A DNA stretch of 64,000 nt. Origin: Flaccisagitta enflata. Taxonomy: Eukaryota > Chaetognatha > Sagittoidea > Aphragmophora. The stretch spans positions 22,444,001-22,508,000 of the forward strand of contig OZ231128.1 in NCBI GenBank assembly GCA_965153355.1, read 5' to 3'. This document shows positions 13,817-27,134 of the stretch, one piece after another. The notes below the pieces were generated by a model. That model ran no database searches and was not told the DNA's origin. It worked only from the letters and a program-made list of their open reading frames with translations. Made by a program: the position numbers and the translations under genes. The stretch's first letter is position 1; each line of letters begins with the position of its first letter.

Positions 13817-13897
13817 CACCCTTTGAATGCTCTCAGCTTGTCTGTTATGTCTATTGCTTTATCTATCTCTCATCTGTCTGTCTGTTTGGTTTTCTGC

Positions 13898-13990
<93 letters not shown>
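13817..13990. repeat. 63-bp minisatellite, right part, then (CT)n
   Basis: One unit (CCTTTGAATGCTCTCAGCTTGTCTG...) resumes the array seen at 10471-10700, then TGTCTG repeats and a CT dinucleotide tract (about 13919-13990). Confidence 0.9.
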
Positions 13991-13994
<4 letters not shown>

Positions 13995-14173
13995 ATTTTG
14001 CGGAAGAGGGCGCCTGGGAAAAATGCTGCGGCTACTTTTCGGGATCTAACAAAAGAGCAATCGCTTCGTTTCTGCCGAGAAAAAAAGAAGGCGTGGCAGT
14101 CGGGGTAAAAAAAGGCCCTTAAATCTAAGATGCGTCCTTTGGTTGATCCGTCGTTTCCTGTCATTATCATTAC
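13991..14173. other. No gene recognised
   Basis: Short mixed spacer. Confidence 0.4.
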
Positions 14174-14256
<83 letters not shown>

Positions 14257-14274
14257 TGTTGTTGTTGTTGTTGT

Positions 14275-14357
<83 letters not shown>

Positions 14358-14395
14358 AATGCTGTTGTTGTTGTTGATTTTTTTTCTCGTTCTTG
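14174..14395. repeat. (GTT)n microsatellite
   Basis: GTT trinucleotide array of about 220 bp with small interruptions near 14255, 14274 and 14358. Confidence 0.97.
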
Positions 14396-14862
<467 letters not shown>

Positions 14863-15278
14863 CGTAAACATGATCAACCATGAAAGCGATGAAATGCGAC
14901 GGGTAACTGATAATTATAAACCCCACACACGATAATCATCTTTGCCAGTTCCCAATGTAAACGCCACTTGCCAGGAAAGATTTACTAACAAATCTTAGAT
15001 GATGTACTTTCCTATTTTATCATTAATGTTATGTCTGTGAAATATGAGTTGCCTAATTGGAGAGAGTGGCTTCTGAATTACTTAATAGAGAAAACTCTGT
15101 CTCTGATTTGAATAAAACTACTGAATCATTTCTTACTCTGTGGCTTTTTTGCTTTTTTTTTAATCTCTTTCAGACTGTTCAGTTAATACAGTCAAGGAGG
15201 TTGATAGGAATATACCCTAGAATGAAACGTAACAGTTCAGCGTGTTTCAGACCCAGACAGGCCAGCCCCCCGTAAGCA
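14863..15278. other. No gene recognised
   Basis: AT-rich unclassified sequence. Confidence 0.45.
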
Positions 15279-15430
15279 ACAAGGCCGGAGTCACGGCAGG
15301 ACAGTCGCGGACGGTTGGGCAGGAGCAGTAATGCAAAAACTGCTCCCAATTCAGAAATGTTACACACCCACGGACTCATTGACAGACCGACCGACATAGC
15401 AAGGTGGAGAGTCGCCGGTCCGCGACTAAA
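15279..15430 (+). mobile_element. HEL-like element, GGAC subfamily
   Basis: CAAGGCCGGAGTCACGGC start, AGTCGCGGACGGTTGGGC arm, GTCGCCGGTCCGCGACTAAAA end. The 5' arm and 3' terminus are complementary over ten bases. Confidence 0.85.
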
Positions 15431-15648
15431 AAAGATTGGGTCCAGTCATTTCATAACCTGGCTATTGCAAAAAAAAATTGTAACTAAATATAGATACAAT
15501 AACTAGAGAAACTCTTGGGTTGCTGTTATTTTAAAACGATTCTTTAGAGATTCATATGGGCAATATATTCATTGCTGCAATGGTCTACTTTGTTGTTTAA
15601 TATAACCATGAACAGTGTTACTATACACAAAGATCTTTGCACATGGAA

Positions 15649-15808
15649 ATAGGCCGGATACGTGGCATCCAGTCGCGGACGGTTGAGCAGGGGCAGTAAT
15701 GCTGCAACCGCTTACAATTCAAAAATGTTACCCACAGACCGACTGACGGTGTCGGATCAACTTACCGATCAAGCTACAAACCAACTAGACACACGTATCC
15801 GCGACTAT
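15649..15808 (+). mobile_element. HEL-like element, GGAC subfamily, decayed 3' hairpin
   Basis: Starts AATAGGCCGGATACGTGGC with AGTCGCGGACGGTTGAGC. It ends ATCCGCGACTATGC, so the distal stem arm remains but the proximal arm has mutated. Confidence 0.75.
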
Positions 15809-16004
15809 GCAGTAGCTGACTTAAATGACTTAAGCAAAAATCAGAATTTTACATAGTTCTTGTTGTGGGGCTGTCTAAAGCTTCTAATGGCATAGATTTT
15901 GGTCTGAAAAATTTGGTATCTTGCTGTCCATGCCTACCTGGAGAATTTTCCTTCAGCCTATGGGAAACCAAAATTTCAAAGTGCTAAATCTCATTTAATT
16001 GCAG

Positions 16005-16106
16005 ATTTGGAATCAGAAAAACTACACTGAAAGGGATTCTGGCGTAGCTACAAAGGATGTTGACGCAGCACCGACGGTTCTTGGCCTAAAGAGACGTTGG
16101 TGTAAG
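16005..16106 (+). CDS. ARHGAP39: Probable ARHGAP39 exon upstream of RhoGAP
   Basis: A 34-codon open exon runs from an acceptor (TTTAATTGCAG) to a donor (AAG|GTACGAG). It is phase 0 at both ends, which fits the phase-0 start of the next exon at 21281. The translation (ending LGLKRRWCK) has no diagnostic motif, so identity rests on position, phase and the GA tract shortly after its donor, which mirrors the CT tract before the next acceptor. In ARHGAP39 a linker lies between the MyTH4 and RhoGAP domains, and this would be part of it. It could also be a chance open segment; earlier WW and MyTH4 exons were not found here. Confidence 0.45.
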
Positions 16107-16160
16107 GTACGAGTCAACGTCAAATGATTGTATTTCACCAGATTATAGTGAAGGAATATG

Positions 16161-16285
16161 GAGAGAGAGAGAGAGGAGAGAAAGATATATGAATATGTTT
16201 AGTTATAGAGAGAGAGAGAGAGAGAGAGTGTGTGTGTGTGAGAGACAGGCAGAACGACAAACAGACAGAGAGAAAGAGAGACTCA
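16161..16285. repeat. Intronic (GA)n with short (GT)n
   Basis: Two GA tracts (16161-16182 and 16206-16228), then GT (to about 16240) and AGAC/GA debris. The first tract begins about 55 nt after the donor at 16107. Confidence 0.9.
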
Positions 16286-16622
16286 ACTTCTCATTAAATG
16301 TATGCAGGCAACAAGATGCATGATTCGCGGGTTCCAAGAAATACAAAAGGACTGGAAACGGCAGAGCAGAATAGAAGATCAGAGAAGATAATAAAGCACA
16401 AGATAATCGTGGCGATAGGTGAATACGAGTAACGCGAGGTTGTGACTATCCTTCCGGACAGTGGGCACTAGGCAGTATGCTAAACTGCCTCTGCACATGC
16501 CACATTGGCTGCAGTTCACTAGTTACCCCAAACTTCAACTATGGCTCCCATCCATTTTTCATTGTGCTGAGGCAGAAAAAATATTCATTGCAAATTTTCT
16601 GGGCCTCTGAGATAAAGAGGAA

Positions 16623-16742
16623 CCTTCGTTAGGGTGAGGTTGAAGTTTGTATTGAATTTGCATTGAATTCAATATTTCTGTTATGCAAATTTTGTCTCTG
16701 CCATAGAATTCTATGGAAATTTCATTGTCACCCTAACGAAGG
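16623..16742. mobile_element. Small MITE, 120 bp
   Basis: Perfect 15-bp inverted ends CCTTCGTTAGGGTGA. The interior is AT-rich and partly self-complementary (CATAGAATTCTATGG). No clear target duplication was seen. Confidence 0.75.
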
Positions 16743-17120
16743 ACACTCCCAATTATTGTTCTATATCCTGTAAATTAAAATTGAATGAATATTTTTTTAA
16801 CAACCCCAATCAGTGGTGAGGATTATGATATTGTATGTCAGTTTGGGCGCTTAAGACAATGCACACACATACAGACAATATTACACAACAACTGTAAAAA
16901 ATCTGTTTTACACTTCATTTATTTAATGATAGTAGTGATTAGTGGATGTATAGAAGACAGCACTGGATAGACAGAGCCTCTTTAGATCTACTCATTTTGC
17001 AACTAAAGCCGCATATACTATTTAATGGTTAAACGACAAGAACAAAGCGCTGCATAACTGGATTTGAGTTGAGCAAATGAAGCGAAAGATTAAGCCTTAT
17101 TTCGCACAACGCGCTTGCAC
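16743..17120. other. Intronic DNA, nothing recognised
   Basis: No exon with acceptable splice sites and no known repeat seen. Confidence 0.4.
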
Positions 17121-17125
17121 ACAGA

Positions 17126-17152
17126 TGCACACACACGCACGCACACACACAC

Positions 17153-17227
<75 letters not shown>
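17126..17227. repeat. (CA)n microsatellite
   Basis: CA dinucleotides with CG interruptions at the left edge. Confidence 0.95.
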
Positions 17228-17229
<2 letters not shown>

Positions 17230-17887
17230 TTGCAAAGAATTGACAAAACCACACAGGCTGGTAAATGAGGAAAACAACAGATGAACTGGGACTGCAGATT
17301 GCTGATTCTCGCTGTTATGTCTTTTCTTTCTTACTATTACGCATTAACATGGTGACACTTTGGCCTGTTCAGTTTATCATTCTAAACATAATTTGCAAAA
17401 TCTCTTTCTATTACTGATAATATTAGCTCCTTATATTTTTGTTTTAACTGAAGTATTTTAATAAAAATTTTAAAGTAATTTCACACTATACATTTATTGA
17501 TTGATAATATAAATATGGACGCCCATGCTTGACTGTGTGGTAGTGTCTCAATAAAACAAAGTATATAATAATGACAGAAAGACGTTTAGAGGCAGCAAAC
17601 ATGCTTCTGAAACATATGGCCAGACTGACTGATTTGGCAAAAAGTACAGAGTACACTTTAGAATTACAACGTGTTGATTAACAAACCAAACAAAAAACGC
17701 GACTGAACTCAGTTTTGTGCTTTCATTATCTACAGTACGGATTTGTGCATAACTCCCCAAGAATGGAGAAAAGTACAAAGACATATTGTCCTTATCTAAG
17801 ATGTTGTTGAGTAGTAATGTTGTCCAACTTTCATAGACTAAATGGATGAAATTTCAATATTTCAACAAATGCATCATGAACAGGAAA
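17228..17887. other. Intronic DNA, nothing recognised
   Basis: AT-rich unclassified sequence. Confidence 0.4.
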
Positions 17888-18073
17888 CAAGGCCAGATAC
17901 ACGGCTACCCCAGTCGCGTGCGGGTGGGCAGGAGCTGTATTTGAGGTCACTTGATCATTTGGACAGGAGCAGTGAGGCCAGAGACCGCAAAAACCCAAAA
18001 AAAGTAAAGTGTGACGGATGGACGGACGGACTGACAAAGCGGGGTGTAGAGTCACGTAGCACGCGACTAAAAA
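17888..18073 (+). mobile_element. HEL-like element, TGC subfamily
   Basis: Well-preserved copy: AACAAGGCCAGATACACGGC, CAGTCGCGTGCGGGTGGGC, the GGTCACTTGATCATTTGGAC and GCAGTGAGGCC blocks, an AAAAGTAAAGTGTGACGG block, a GGACGGACGGAC core, GCGGGGTGTAGAGT, and the hairpin with GCACGCGACTAAAA. The 5' arm AGTCGCGTGC complements the terminal GCACGCGACT. Confidence 0.9.
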
Positions 18074-18168
18074 GGGGAAAAAAGAAAGTGAACGAAGGAA
18101 AAGGGAAGAGGTAGATGGAGTGAACGAACAAGAACCGCCGCACTGGAGAGAGTTGAAGCGAAAAGAAA

Positions 18169-18434
18169 CAAGGCCGGATACACGCCCACCCAAGTCAGGT
18201 GCGGGTGGGCAGGGGCAGTGCTAAAAACAACCATGCAATAACCTTGTAATTGGGCAGGAGCAGTTATGTCTTAACCACCCATAAACGCTGAAAAAGTGAA
18301 AAAGTAAAACTTTACAGACAATGAAACAAATAAAAAACAAACAAAAACATACAAAAGATTAACAAACAGACAAAATCAAAGAGAGAAGAAAGTGGATGGA
18401 CGAACGGACCAACCAACAGAGGAGGACTAAAAAG
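18169..18434 (+). mobile_element. HEL-like element, degenerate 3' half
   Basis: The 5' end is clear (AACAAGGCCGGATACACGCC, GTGCGGGTGGGCAGGGGC). The 3' half is A-rich and ends with GGACCAACCAACAGAGGAGGACTAAAA, lacking a good stem. Confidence 0.65.
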
Positions 18435-18610
18435 ACAAATAGAGACAAAAAAAAGACAAAAAGGATGAAGAAACAACGAGAAACAATGAAAAATATGCCA
18501 ACCACCGTAGCAAATCTATTTATGATTGAAAAATGGTTTTTGGGTCAGAAGAAAGTCGTAAATACTTTTTTAGAAAGGGTTTTTCTTCTCGTACCGTTGT
18601 TGCATTTTTT

Positions 18611-18804
18611 TTTTGTCGCGTGCTACGCGACTCTACACCCCACTTTGTCGGTCCATCCGTTGGTCTGTCCGTCCATCCGACACAATTTTATTCTTTTGGT
18701 TTTTGCGGTTTTTGGCCTCACTGCTCCTGCCCAAATGATCTGGTGACCTCAATTACAGCCCCTGCCCACCCGCACGCGACTGGGGTAGCCGTGTATCCGG
18801 CCTT
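18611..18804 (-). mobile_element. HEL-like element, TGC subfamily
   Basis: Complete inverted copy: GTCGCGTGCTACGCGACTC hairpin, GTCGGTCCATCCG core, CCCGCACGCGACTGGGG arm, GTGTATCCGGCCTT end. Local open frames of 112-120 codons are shadows of this repeat. Confidence 0.9.
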
Positions 18805-18979
18805 CTTTCTCTACAAAGCCAATGAGATTCATGGCAAGTTTTTGTTCATTTTTCAATTTATTTTGTGTTGACCCTGATTTTAAGGCGACTGCACCCCAAA
18901 ACATTTGAGTATTTTCACTTATCAGTCCTTCAAAACTCAAATCAATAATGAAACCCATGTTTGCAGATTGGATCAGGTT

Positions 18980-19160
18980 CGCATTTATTTCACGCCTCAG
19001 TATGTCGGTCCTTTGGTAAGTTCGTCCTTAGTATATAAATTGGTCACGCATACGCTTCTTTGGCTTTTTTGAGAGTTTTTTGTGTCACTGCCTCCATTTT
19101 AATGCCCCTGCCTAACAGCACGCCGACTTGGGGAACCATGTATCCAATTCATAATAAGCT
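18980..19160 (-). mobile_element. HEL-like element, highly degenerate
   Basis: Recognisable blocks are TATGTCGGTCCTTTGG, GCCCCTGCCTAACAGCACGCCGACTTGGGG and CATGTATCC. The hairpin has been lost. Confidence 0.5.
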
Positions 19161-19339
19161 TTGGAGGGTTAACAGAACCCTTGTATGCTGTGAAGGCAAT
19201 AGAATAGTTTTATTGGGACGATTTATAATTCAGTGAAAATATAACGGTTGACTTATGGAAGTGATTCAAGTGGAACCTTCAATACCGGAGAGAAAAAACA
19301 CGAAACGAATGGCACAAATCTCCAAGACGGAAGGAGGAA

Positions 19340-19452
<113 letters not shown>

Positions 19453-19675
19453 AAAAAACAAACAAGATCCGGGAAAACCGGAAATAACTGAAAAAGCAAA
19501 AAGAAAAGCAAGAGGAAAAGCAAAATGAAAAGCAAAATGAAAAGCAGATGTGGAAAATTAAAAATTCAAAGAGTAAAAAAACGGGGAAGATTAACGGAAA
19601 TAAAGGAAAGGAAAGGAAACGCCGTCAAATAAAAATTCGGGTAAAAAGCCAAAAAAAGAGTAAAGAATGAAAGTA

Positions 19676-19920
19676 ACAAGGTCGGATACACGGCCAATAA
19701 GAAGTAGCTTGCAGGTGGGCAGGGGCAGTGAAGCAGGTTGGTAAGGGGCAGTAAGTGAGTGGGCGGGGGCTGTATATGGCAGGGCAGGTGCAGAAATGCT
19801 CAAAAAATCAATATCGCGTCACCTCAATTTTCGCGTTACCAACCAACATAAGTACATACCTACCTACCTACCTAACAAGGGACACACCCTCTTATAAAGT
19901 CGCTTGGCAAGCGACTAAAA
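19676..19920 (+). mobile_element. HEL-like element, CTTGC subfamily
   Basis: Starts AACAAGGTCGGATACACGGCC and ends with the hairpin GTCGCTT-GGC-AAGCGAC followed by TAAAA. The 5' arm here is AGTAGCTTGC, which pairs with the terminal GCAAGCGACT at nine of ten positions. Both changed together relative to other subfamilies. Confidence 0.85.
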
Positions 19921-20910
19921 CGGATAAGGATTCGAAGAAAAGTAGAACCCAGGGGGAAAACTCTTTAGCGAAAAAAAAGATTACCCGGGTGAAACCATGT
20001 TACCAATGTTTTAAGTGGAAGTGCTTCACAGAGTTTTCAAGATAGACCCTTACCCTTAGCACTTTAACTTTCGCTGCTAAGTTTGCAGCGAAAGTTTCAG
20101 TTCAGCGGAGCATCGATAGAGCGCATCCTCTTTTAAGGCATGCCCGCCTACAAGGCATGGAACGTGCTGTCCCATGAGAGATTTTGTATATTGACACGTG
20201 CCCTAATGAAATTCAACTGTATACGTCATGGTGCACACATGGTGCTCAAATGAAAACAAGTTGTAGTTAAGGACTTTATGTCGCCTGAGCTCATATTCAG
20301 CTATATTCTTTCCTGAAAAAAAGAGAAAATATAAAACTCAAATGTCGTCAGACTAATGAAGTTAGGTAAATGAACAATAGAAATGCAAAAATTACCGCCA
20401 AACTGACTGAAATTGTTGTTCAAGTTGTTCGACCAATTTACGGACAAAATTTTCTTTCTTCAGAGTCATGAGCAGACGACCTAAAAAGCGCAAGTGGCAG
20501 TCAAGTGTTGATATGACTTTCCCTCCGACGTGGGATTGTATGATTGCCGCAATTTAAAATCACTTTGCATATACAGTAGAATCATATGAATGATCATGGG
20601 TCCCATGTTTTCGACTCTCTCCATTTTAAATGATGTTGTTGCTAGACTTAGAAGTCAGCGAGAGAGAGAAAAAAATACTTTTTTGTCCCATTCTAAGATG
20701 TGTCCTTGCAACTCTATAAAAGAGTCCGTCCGTTGATATGTCTGAAATGTCTGTTAAAAAAACGCATTTCTCGGCACTTTTTAACCGCGGGGATGTCACA
20801 AATGGAATAAGAGGCTCTTAACTTTTGTTTTTAGATGTGGCCTTACATCTCAACAAGAGGGTCGGTCTGTCCCATCATCTGTGCATCCGTGTGTCCATCA
20901 CCCCTTTGCA
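19921..20910. other. Intronic DNA, nothing recognised
   Basis: Unclassified. About 20705-20760 resembles a decayed HEL-like hairpin end (TGCAACTCTATAAAAGAG...CCGTCCG). Confidence 0.4.
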
Positions 20911-20911
20911 A

Positions 20912-20985
20912 ACAAGGCTGGATACACAGCTTTATGACGGACGGACGGACGGACGGACGCGACGGATTGATGGAACGACCGTAAT
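20912..20985 (+). mobile_element. HEL-like remnant with (GGAC)n
   Basis: AACAAGGCTGGATACACAGC followed almost at once by ACGGACGGACGGACGG; most of the element is missing. Confidence 0.6.
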
Positions 20986-21109
20986 TATTTCTTAATGGGA
21001 CTGTTTTGACTAGATTAACCCGTTCATATATTTGTTTTTGATATTGTTTTTATGTGACCTCACAAGCTCAACATTTTGAATCAAAATCATTTCACTCTCT
21101 CCCATTCAG

Positions 21110-21172
21110 AATCCTGTGTCCCGGTCTTCCATGTTCGGTGCGTCATTGTCCGACGTGATTGCTTTTCAGAAG
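21110..21172 (+). pseudogene. Truncated duplicate of the RhoGAP exon start
   Basis: The first about 63 bases of the exon at 21281, including its CAG acceptor, are present here with a few substitutions (AATCCTGTGTCCCGGTCTTCC against AATCCTGTGTTCCGGCCTTCC). Similarity ends after the codons for FQKE, and the frame then runs into a stop about five codons later. The copy is separated from the real exon by the CT tract. It looks like a local partial exon duplication and could act as a decoy acceptor. Confidence 0.85.
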
Positions 21173-21190
21173 GAAGAAATAATACAATGA

Positions 21191-21439
<249 letters not shown>

Positions 21440-21448
21440 TGAATTGAA

Positions 21449-21451
21449 TGT

Positions 21452-21517
<66 letters not shown>
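21449..21517. repeat. Intronic (GT)n next to the exon donor
   Basis: GT dinucleotides starting 10 nt after the donor at 21439. They are complementary to the AC tract near the 3' end of the same intron. Confidence 0.97.
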
Positions 21518-21519
<2 letters not shown>

Positions 21520-21766
21520 TTATGCTTGCTACAGTGCTACAAGTGCTCCGTCCATGAAGTGAATCCTTTTCTCAGTTTTCCACTTCCACACTTTATGTCC
21601 TAAAACACAATTTTCCTTCTTTTTCGTAATTTCTTTTATCAAACGTTTCACACATTTCTTTTTTTTTTAAAGATGATTTTTTTTAAAACTTCATTTCATA
21701 TGTTTTATGGTATTGCTTTCATCAGTACTAGTACAATTAGGACATGCAGTTGTTAATTTGGTCTCG

Positions 21767-21931
21767 CTTTTTAGTTGCGGACACGCAACTCTATAAGAGG
21801 CTTTGTCCGTCCGTCCGTCGGTCCGTTGGTCCGTCCGTCCGTCCGTCCGTTCGTCCGTCACGCTCAAGTTGAACAGTAGGAAAACGCCCCTGCCCACCCG
21901 TCCGCAACTGGTGGCTGTTTATCCGGCCTTG
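21767..21931 (-). mobile_element. HEL-like element, GTTGCGGAC subfamily
   Basis: TTTAGTTGCGGACACGCAACTC hairpin end, (GTCC)n core, CCCACCCGTCCGCAACTGG arm, TTTATCCGGCCTTG end. GTCCGCAAC of the arm pairs with GTTGCGGAC at the other end. Confidence 0.88.
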
Positions 21932-21934
21932 TTT

Positions 21935-22760
21935 GTCAAGTACTGCTGATTAATAGAGTTGCCATGGTTGTTTGTATCCACAGTCGTAAATGTGGCCTTG
22001 TTCTATTGTCAAGTACTCTTGACTATCGAAGATGAACGCTTTGGTATCGTGTCATTTGTTGACAGATGTGAATGTGGCCTTGTTCTAATGTCAAGTACTC
22101 TTGTCAAAGAAGAATGATGTTGCTATTGTCTCCATTTGTTGATAGTTGTGAATGTGGCCTTATTCTATTGTCAAGTACTCTTGACTATCGAAGATGAACG
22201 CTTTGGTATCGTGTCATTTGTTGACAGATGTGAATGTGGCCTTGTTCTATTGTCAAGTACTCTTGTCAAAGAAAAATGGTGTTGCTATTGTTGCCATTTG
22301 TTGATAGTTGTGAACTTGGCCTTGTTCTTTTGTCAAGTACACTTGATTATCGAAGATGAATGGCGTTGTTATAGTCGCTGTTTGTTGACAGATGTAAATG
22401 TGGCCTTGTTCCAATGTCCAGTACTCTTGTCAAAGAAGAATGGCATTACTATCGTCACCATTTGTTACAGTTGGGAAAGTGGCCAGGTTTTCTTGTCAAG
22501 TAATCTTGATTATCAAAGATAAACGGCGTTGTTATCGTTGCTATTTGTTGACAGATGTGAATGTGGCCTTGTTCTAATGTCAAGTACTCTTGTCAAAGAA
22601 GAATGATGTTGCTATTGTTGCCATTTGTTAATAGTTGTGAATGTGGCCTTGTTCTTTTGTCAAGTACTCTTGATTATTGAAGATGAACGGCGTTGTTATC
22701 ATCGCCCTTTGTTAACAGTTAAGAATGTGGTTCTTTTACTATCATCAAGTACTCATGCTG
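21935..22760. repeat. 81-bp minisatellite, about ten units
   Basis: Units carry TGTTGACAGATGTGAATGTGG, CCTTGTTCTAATGTCAAGTAC and GAAGATGAACG-type blocks. Unit starts at about 22057, 22138 and 22219 give the 81-bp period. Because 81 is a multiple of three, a 128-codon frame (22136-22522) arises by repetition and is not a gene. Two more units appear at 23700-23840. Confidence 0.9.
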
Positions 22761-23695
<935 letters not shown>

Positions 23696-23699
23696 GCCG

Positions 23700-23840
23700 C
23701 TGATTGAAGATGAACCGCGTTGCTATCGTCGCCATTTGTTGACAGTTGTGAATGTGGCCTTGTTCTATTTTCAAGTACTCTTGATTATCGAAGATGAATG
23801 GCTTTGCTATCGTCGCCATTTGTTGACAGTTGTTGGCAAA
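23700..23840. repeat. 81-bp minisatellite, resumed
   Basis: Two units of the array ending at 22760 resume here. Confidence 0.85.
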
Positions 23841-23950
23841 GAATGAGATGGATTTCAAGATCGTGGCTTTTATCTATTCATTCATTTATTCTCTTCCCTG
23901 CCTTCGCTTCGGAGGAGGTGTGGCAAACGTGTCTTACTAGGAAAAGGAAA

Positions 23951-24844
23951 CAAGGCCAACACCTATAAGTCGCGTGCGGGACTTACATAATTACTTGATC
24001 ACCTATAATCACCAACAATTACCTATGATTACAAAACCTATAATTTCCTACAGTGAGTTATAATTGATAATAGTTGATAATGATTAAAATGCCTTAAGTG
24101 ACTGAAATGACTTACATTGACTTAAAATAACTTAAAATGACTTAAAATGACTTGAAATGACCTAAAGTGACTTAAAATCACTTGAGATGATATGAATTGT
24201 TATACTGAATTAAAATGTCTTAAAAAAGGACGTTATGGACAAAAAAGGGGACAGACCAACCAACAAAGTTAAAATGACATAGAATGACTTAGAATGACTT
24301 AGAATGACTTAAAATGACTTAAAATGAATCAAAATGACTTCAAAAAAGGACATAAAATGTGAAAAAAATGACAAAGACCAGGAACTTGAATAACTTAAAT
24401 GACTTAAAATGAAAAATGACTTAGAATGACTTAGAATGACCTAAATGACTTAAATGAATTTAAATGAATCAAAATGACTCAAAAAAGGATGTAATGGACA
24501 AGAAAGTAAAAAGGGGACAGACCAACCAACCGACTTAAAATGACTTGAAATAACTTAGAATGACTTGAAATGACTTAAAATGACTTAAAATGAATTAAAA
24601 TGAATTAAAATGAATTAAAATGAATTAAAATGAATATAAATGACTCAAAAAAGGACAAAATGGACAAAAAAGCAAAAAGGGGACAGACCAACCAACCAAC
24701 TTAAAATGACTTAGAATGACTTAAAATGACTTAGAATGACTTAAAATGACTTAAAATGATGTAATGGACAAAAAAGTAAAAAGGGGACCAACCGACCAAC
24801 GGACCGACAAAGCGGGATGTAGAGTCGCGTGCACGCGACTAAAA
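23951..24844 (+). mobile_element. HEL-like element, long variant with GACTTAAAAT array
   Basis: Begins CAAGGCCAACACCTATAAG with AGTCGCGTGC and ends GTAGAGTCGCGTGCACGCGACT followed by AAAA. Between the ends is about 800 bp dominated by the decamer GACTTAAAAT and variants, broken four times by blocks like AAAAAGGACATAATGGACAAAAAAG and GGGGACAGACCAACCAAC. It shares its start with the 1.6-kb element at 29241. Confidence 0.88.
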
Positions 24845-25341
<497 letters not shown>

Positions 25342-25361
25342 CTGACGTCCTTGACACTTAG

Positions 25362-25499
25362 GATCCCCGGTGAAATCGAAGAGGTGAATTTGATGAAAGC
25401 CAAAATCCAGGAATTTGAGATTCCTCGAGATATCGAAGGTGAGGCGGGACCAATCACAAATCCACACGTCCCAAGCTCACTGCTTAAGCTGTGGTACAG
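25362..25499 (+). CDS. ARHGAP39: ARHGAP39 RhoGAP exon, second
   Basis: Acceptor GACACTTAG, donor TACAG|GTAAGG, phase 2 at both ends, joining cleanly to the exon ending at 21438. The translation gives R-IPGEIEEVN, a linker with an approximately eight-residue insertion (EGEAGPIT) compared with what I recall of vertebrate ARHGAP39, then NPHVPSSLLKLWYR. The PxxLLKLWxREL-type helix is a RhoGAP hallmark. No further RhoGAP exon was found downstream, so the rest lies in unrecognised short exons or beyond the window. Confidence 0.9.
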
Positions 25500-25512
25500 G
25501 TAAGGGGGAAAC

Positions 25513-25660
<148 letters not shown>

Positions 25661-26004
25661 ACGGATAGACAAATGAGGATAAAACTAAGGAAACGGAGCC
25701 AACACAGACGGACAGACATGCTTAGACAGACAGACAGATTTGCAAAGGAAGCAGCGGATGTCATCTATCTATTTGGTTTGAATTTCTTTCACTGTATCCT
25801 ACACGCCAGACAGGTTATCCCCTCAGATACAATCTCCCTCTCTTGCATGCAAAATCACCATGTCATCTTTATTGAAAAAAGAATTTACAAACAATGCAAT
25901 TTCAAAGTAAAAAGATTAAATATTTACAATCAACAAATCAACAAATTATACTACGACTTATTCCGGTCGGTGTTAGCTGCAATTATTGGTTGATCAAACA
26001 TGAA
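25661..26004. other. No gene recognised
   Basis: Unclassified. Confidence 0.4.
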
Positions 26005-26168
26005 GTTACGTAAGACAAAAGCAGCTCGTGTTCTGCTGATAACTAGGGCAAGTGAACGTAATCCGTTACTTCGCGGTTCCGGATCGCCTGACGCTGAATT
26101 GTGTTTATCAACCCGGTTTGACCTAGTTATCAGCTTAGGCTTAGGCTGCATTAATCTTACGTAATTTC
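26005..26168. repeat. Short palindromic segment
   Basis: GTTACGTAAGA near 26008 and CTTACGTAAT near 26157 form inverted ends, with a second inverted pair (GATAACTAGG near 26039, CCTAGTTATC near 26122) nested inside. It could be a small MITE or a structured element; no family recognised. Confidence 0.55.
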
Positions 26169-26966
26169 ATCATGAGATTCTCATATGCAAAATAATGCAT
26201 GAGATACGACAAATTCTACAAATATGCTAGGAATGCCATTTGCATTGGCACTACAGTTTAACCACGAATTAGCGGGTCATAAGACTCACAAATTTATCTA
26301 TCATAAACAGATTTCTATTATTGCCGATAAAAGAATTAAAGCAGGGTTCTGTTACTCTTAGTTTTGATATGGCGGGGTGAAACTGTATTTGAGGAGCACT
26401 AAAACTGGTTTCTCTCACCCATTCCTATGTCCCATGTGTTAACTCATTCGATCTTGGAGGTTTAACGAGCTGTTAGTTTCGGAGCGATTTCACTTCTTTT
26501 GTAAAGCCTTCCAAAAGCCCCAAAATACTTTCTTCCCTGCTTCCTTTCCTTGCAGTCTCGTGTTTCCGATGATATAACACCTTTGCGACAATTATTGCAA
26601 CAGCAACATTTAATGTTTATCCATGAAAAACCTCATTCTAATAAGCTCAGTATCATGCAATTTTGACACCTATTGCATAATTTTGGTAATAAATAAGTTA
26701 AAATATGAAAAGCATACTCTTACCTAGAGTGTTTTATTGCCCTAGGGGCTGAGCCCGATTAACAAGTAGGCTAATAAGGCAATGCCTCAGGCCTCGCGCT
26801 TTGGGGGGCCTCGCGCTTTGAGGGGGAAAAAAAGAAGGGGAAAGGAGAGAGGAAAAAAGAGAGAAAAGAGGAGAAAAAAGAGGAGAAGAAAGAAAAAAGA
26901 GAAGAGGAAAGAAAAAAGAGAAGAGGAAAGAGAAAGGCGACCTAAAAGAAAAAAAAAGGAGAGGAA
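26169..26966. other. No gene recognised; purine-rich tract
   Basis: AT-rich then, from about 26825, purine-only G/A sequence. GGCCTCGCGCTTTG is duplicated at about 26793 and 26809. Confidence 0.45.
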
Positions 26967-27134
26967 CAAGGCCGGATACACGGCCAATACCAGTCGCGGA
27001 CGGGTGGGCAGGGGCGGAAATGCGTGTTTTCCCACTTTTTGACTCGAGCGTGACGGACCAACGGACCGACGGACCGACGGACCGACGGACGGACGGACAA
27101 AGCCTCTTATAGAGTCGCTAGTCCGCGACTAAAA
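26967..27134 (+). mobile_element. HEL-like element, GGAC subfamily
   Basis: AACAAGGCCGGATACACGGCC start, AGTCGCGGACGGGTGGGC arm, (GGACCGAC)n core, GCCTCTTATAGAGT block and GTCGCTAGTCCGCGACTAAAA end. Confidence 0.88.

Noticed and set aside
17831-18871. Overlapping frames of 90-120 codons on both strands with similar peptides
   Set aside because: They are shadows of HEL-like copies. The shared peptides come from shared repeat DNA, as also at 28075-28317, 35200-35613 and 61121-61435.
22136-22522. 128-codon frame with repeating hydrophobic peptides
   Set aside because: It comes from the 81-bp minisatellite, whose period is a multiple of three. Frames elsewhere in the array are broken.
26005-26168. 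Nested inverted repeat considered as a tRNA or structured RNA gene
   Set aside because: It lacks tRNA A and B box words and a cloverleaf arrangement; it was kept only as a palindromic segment.
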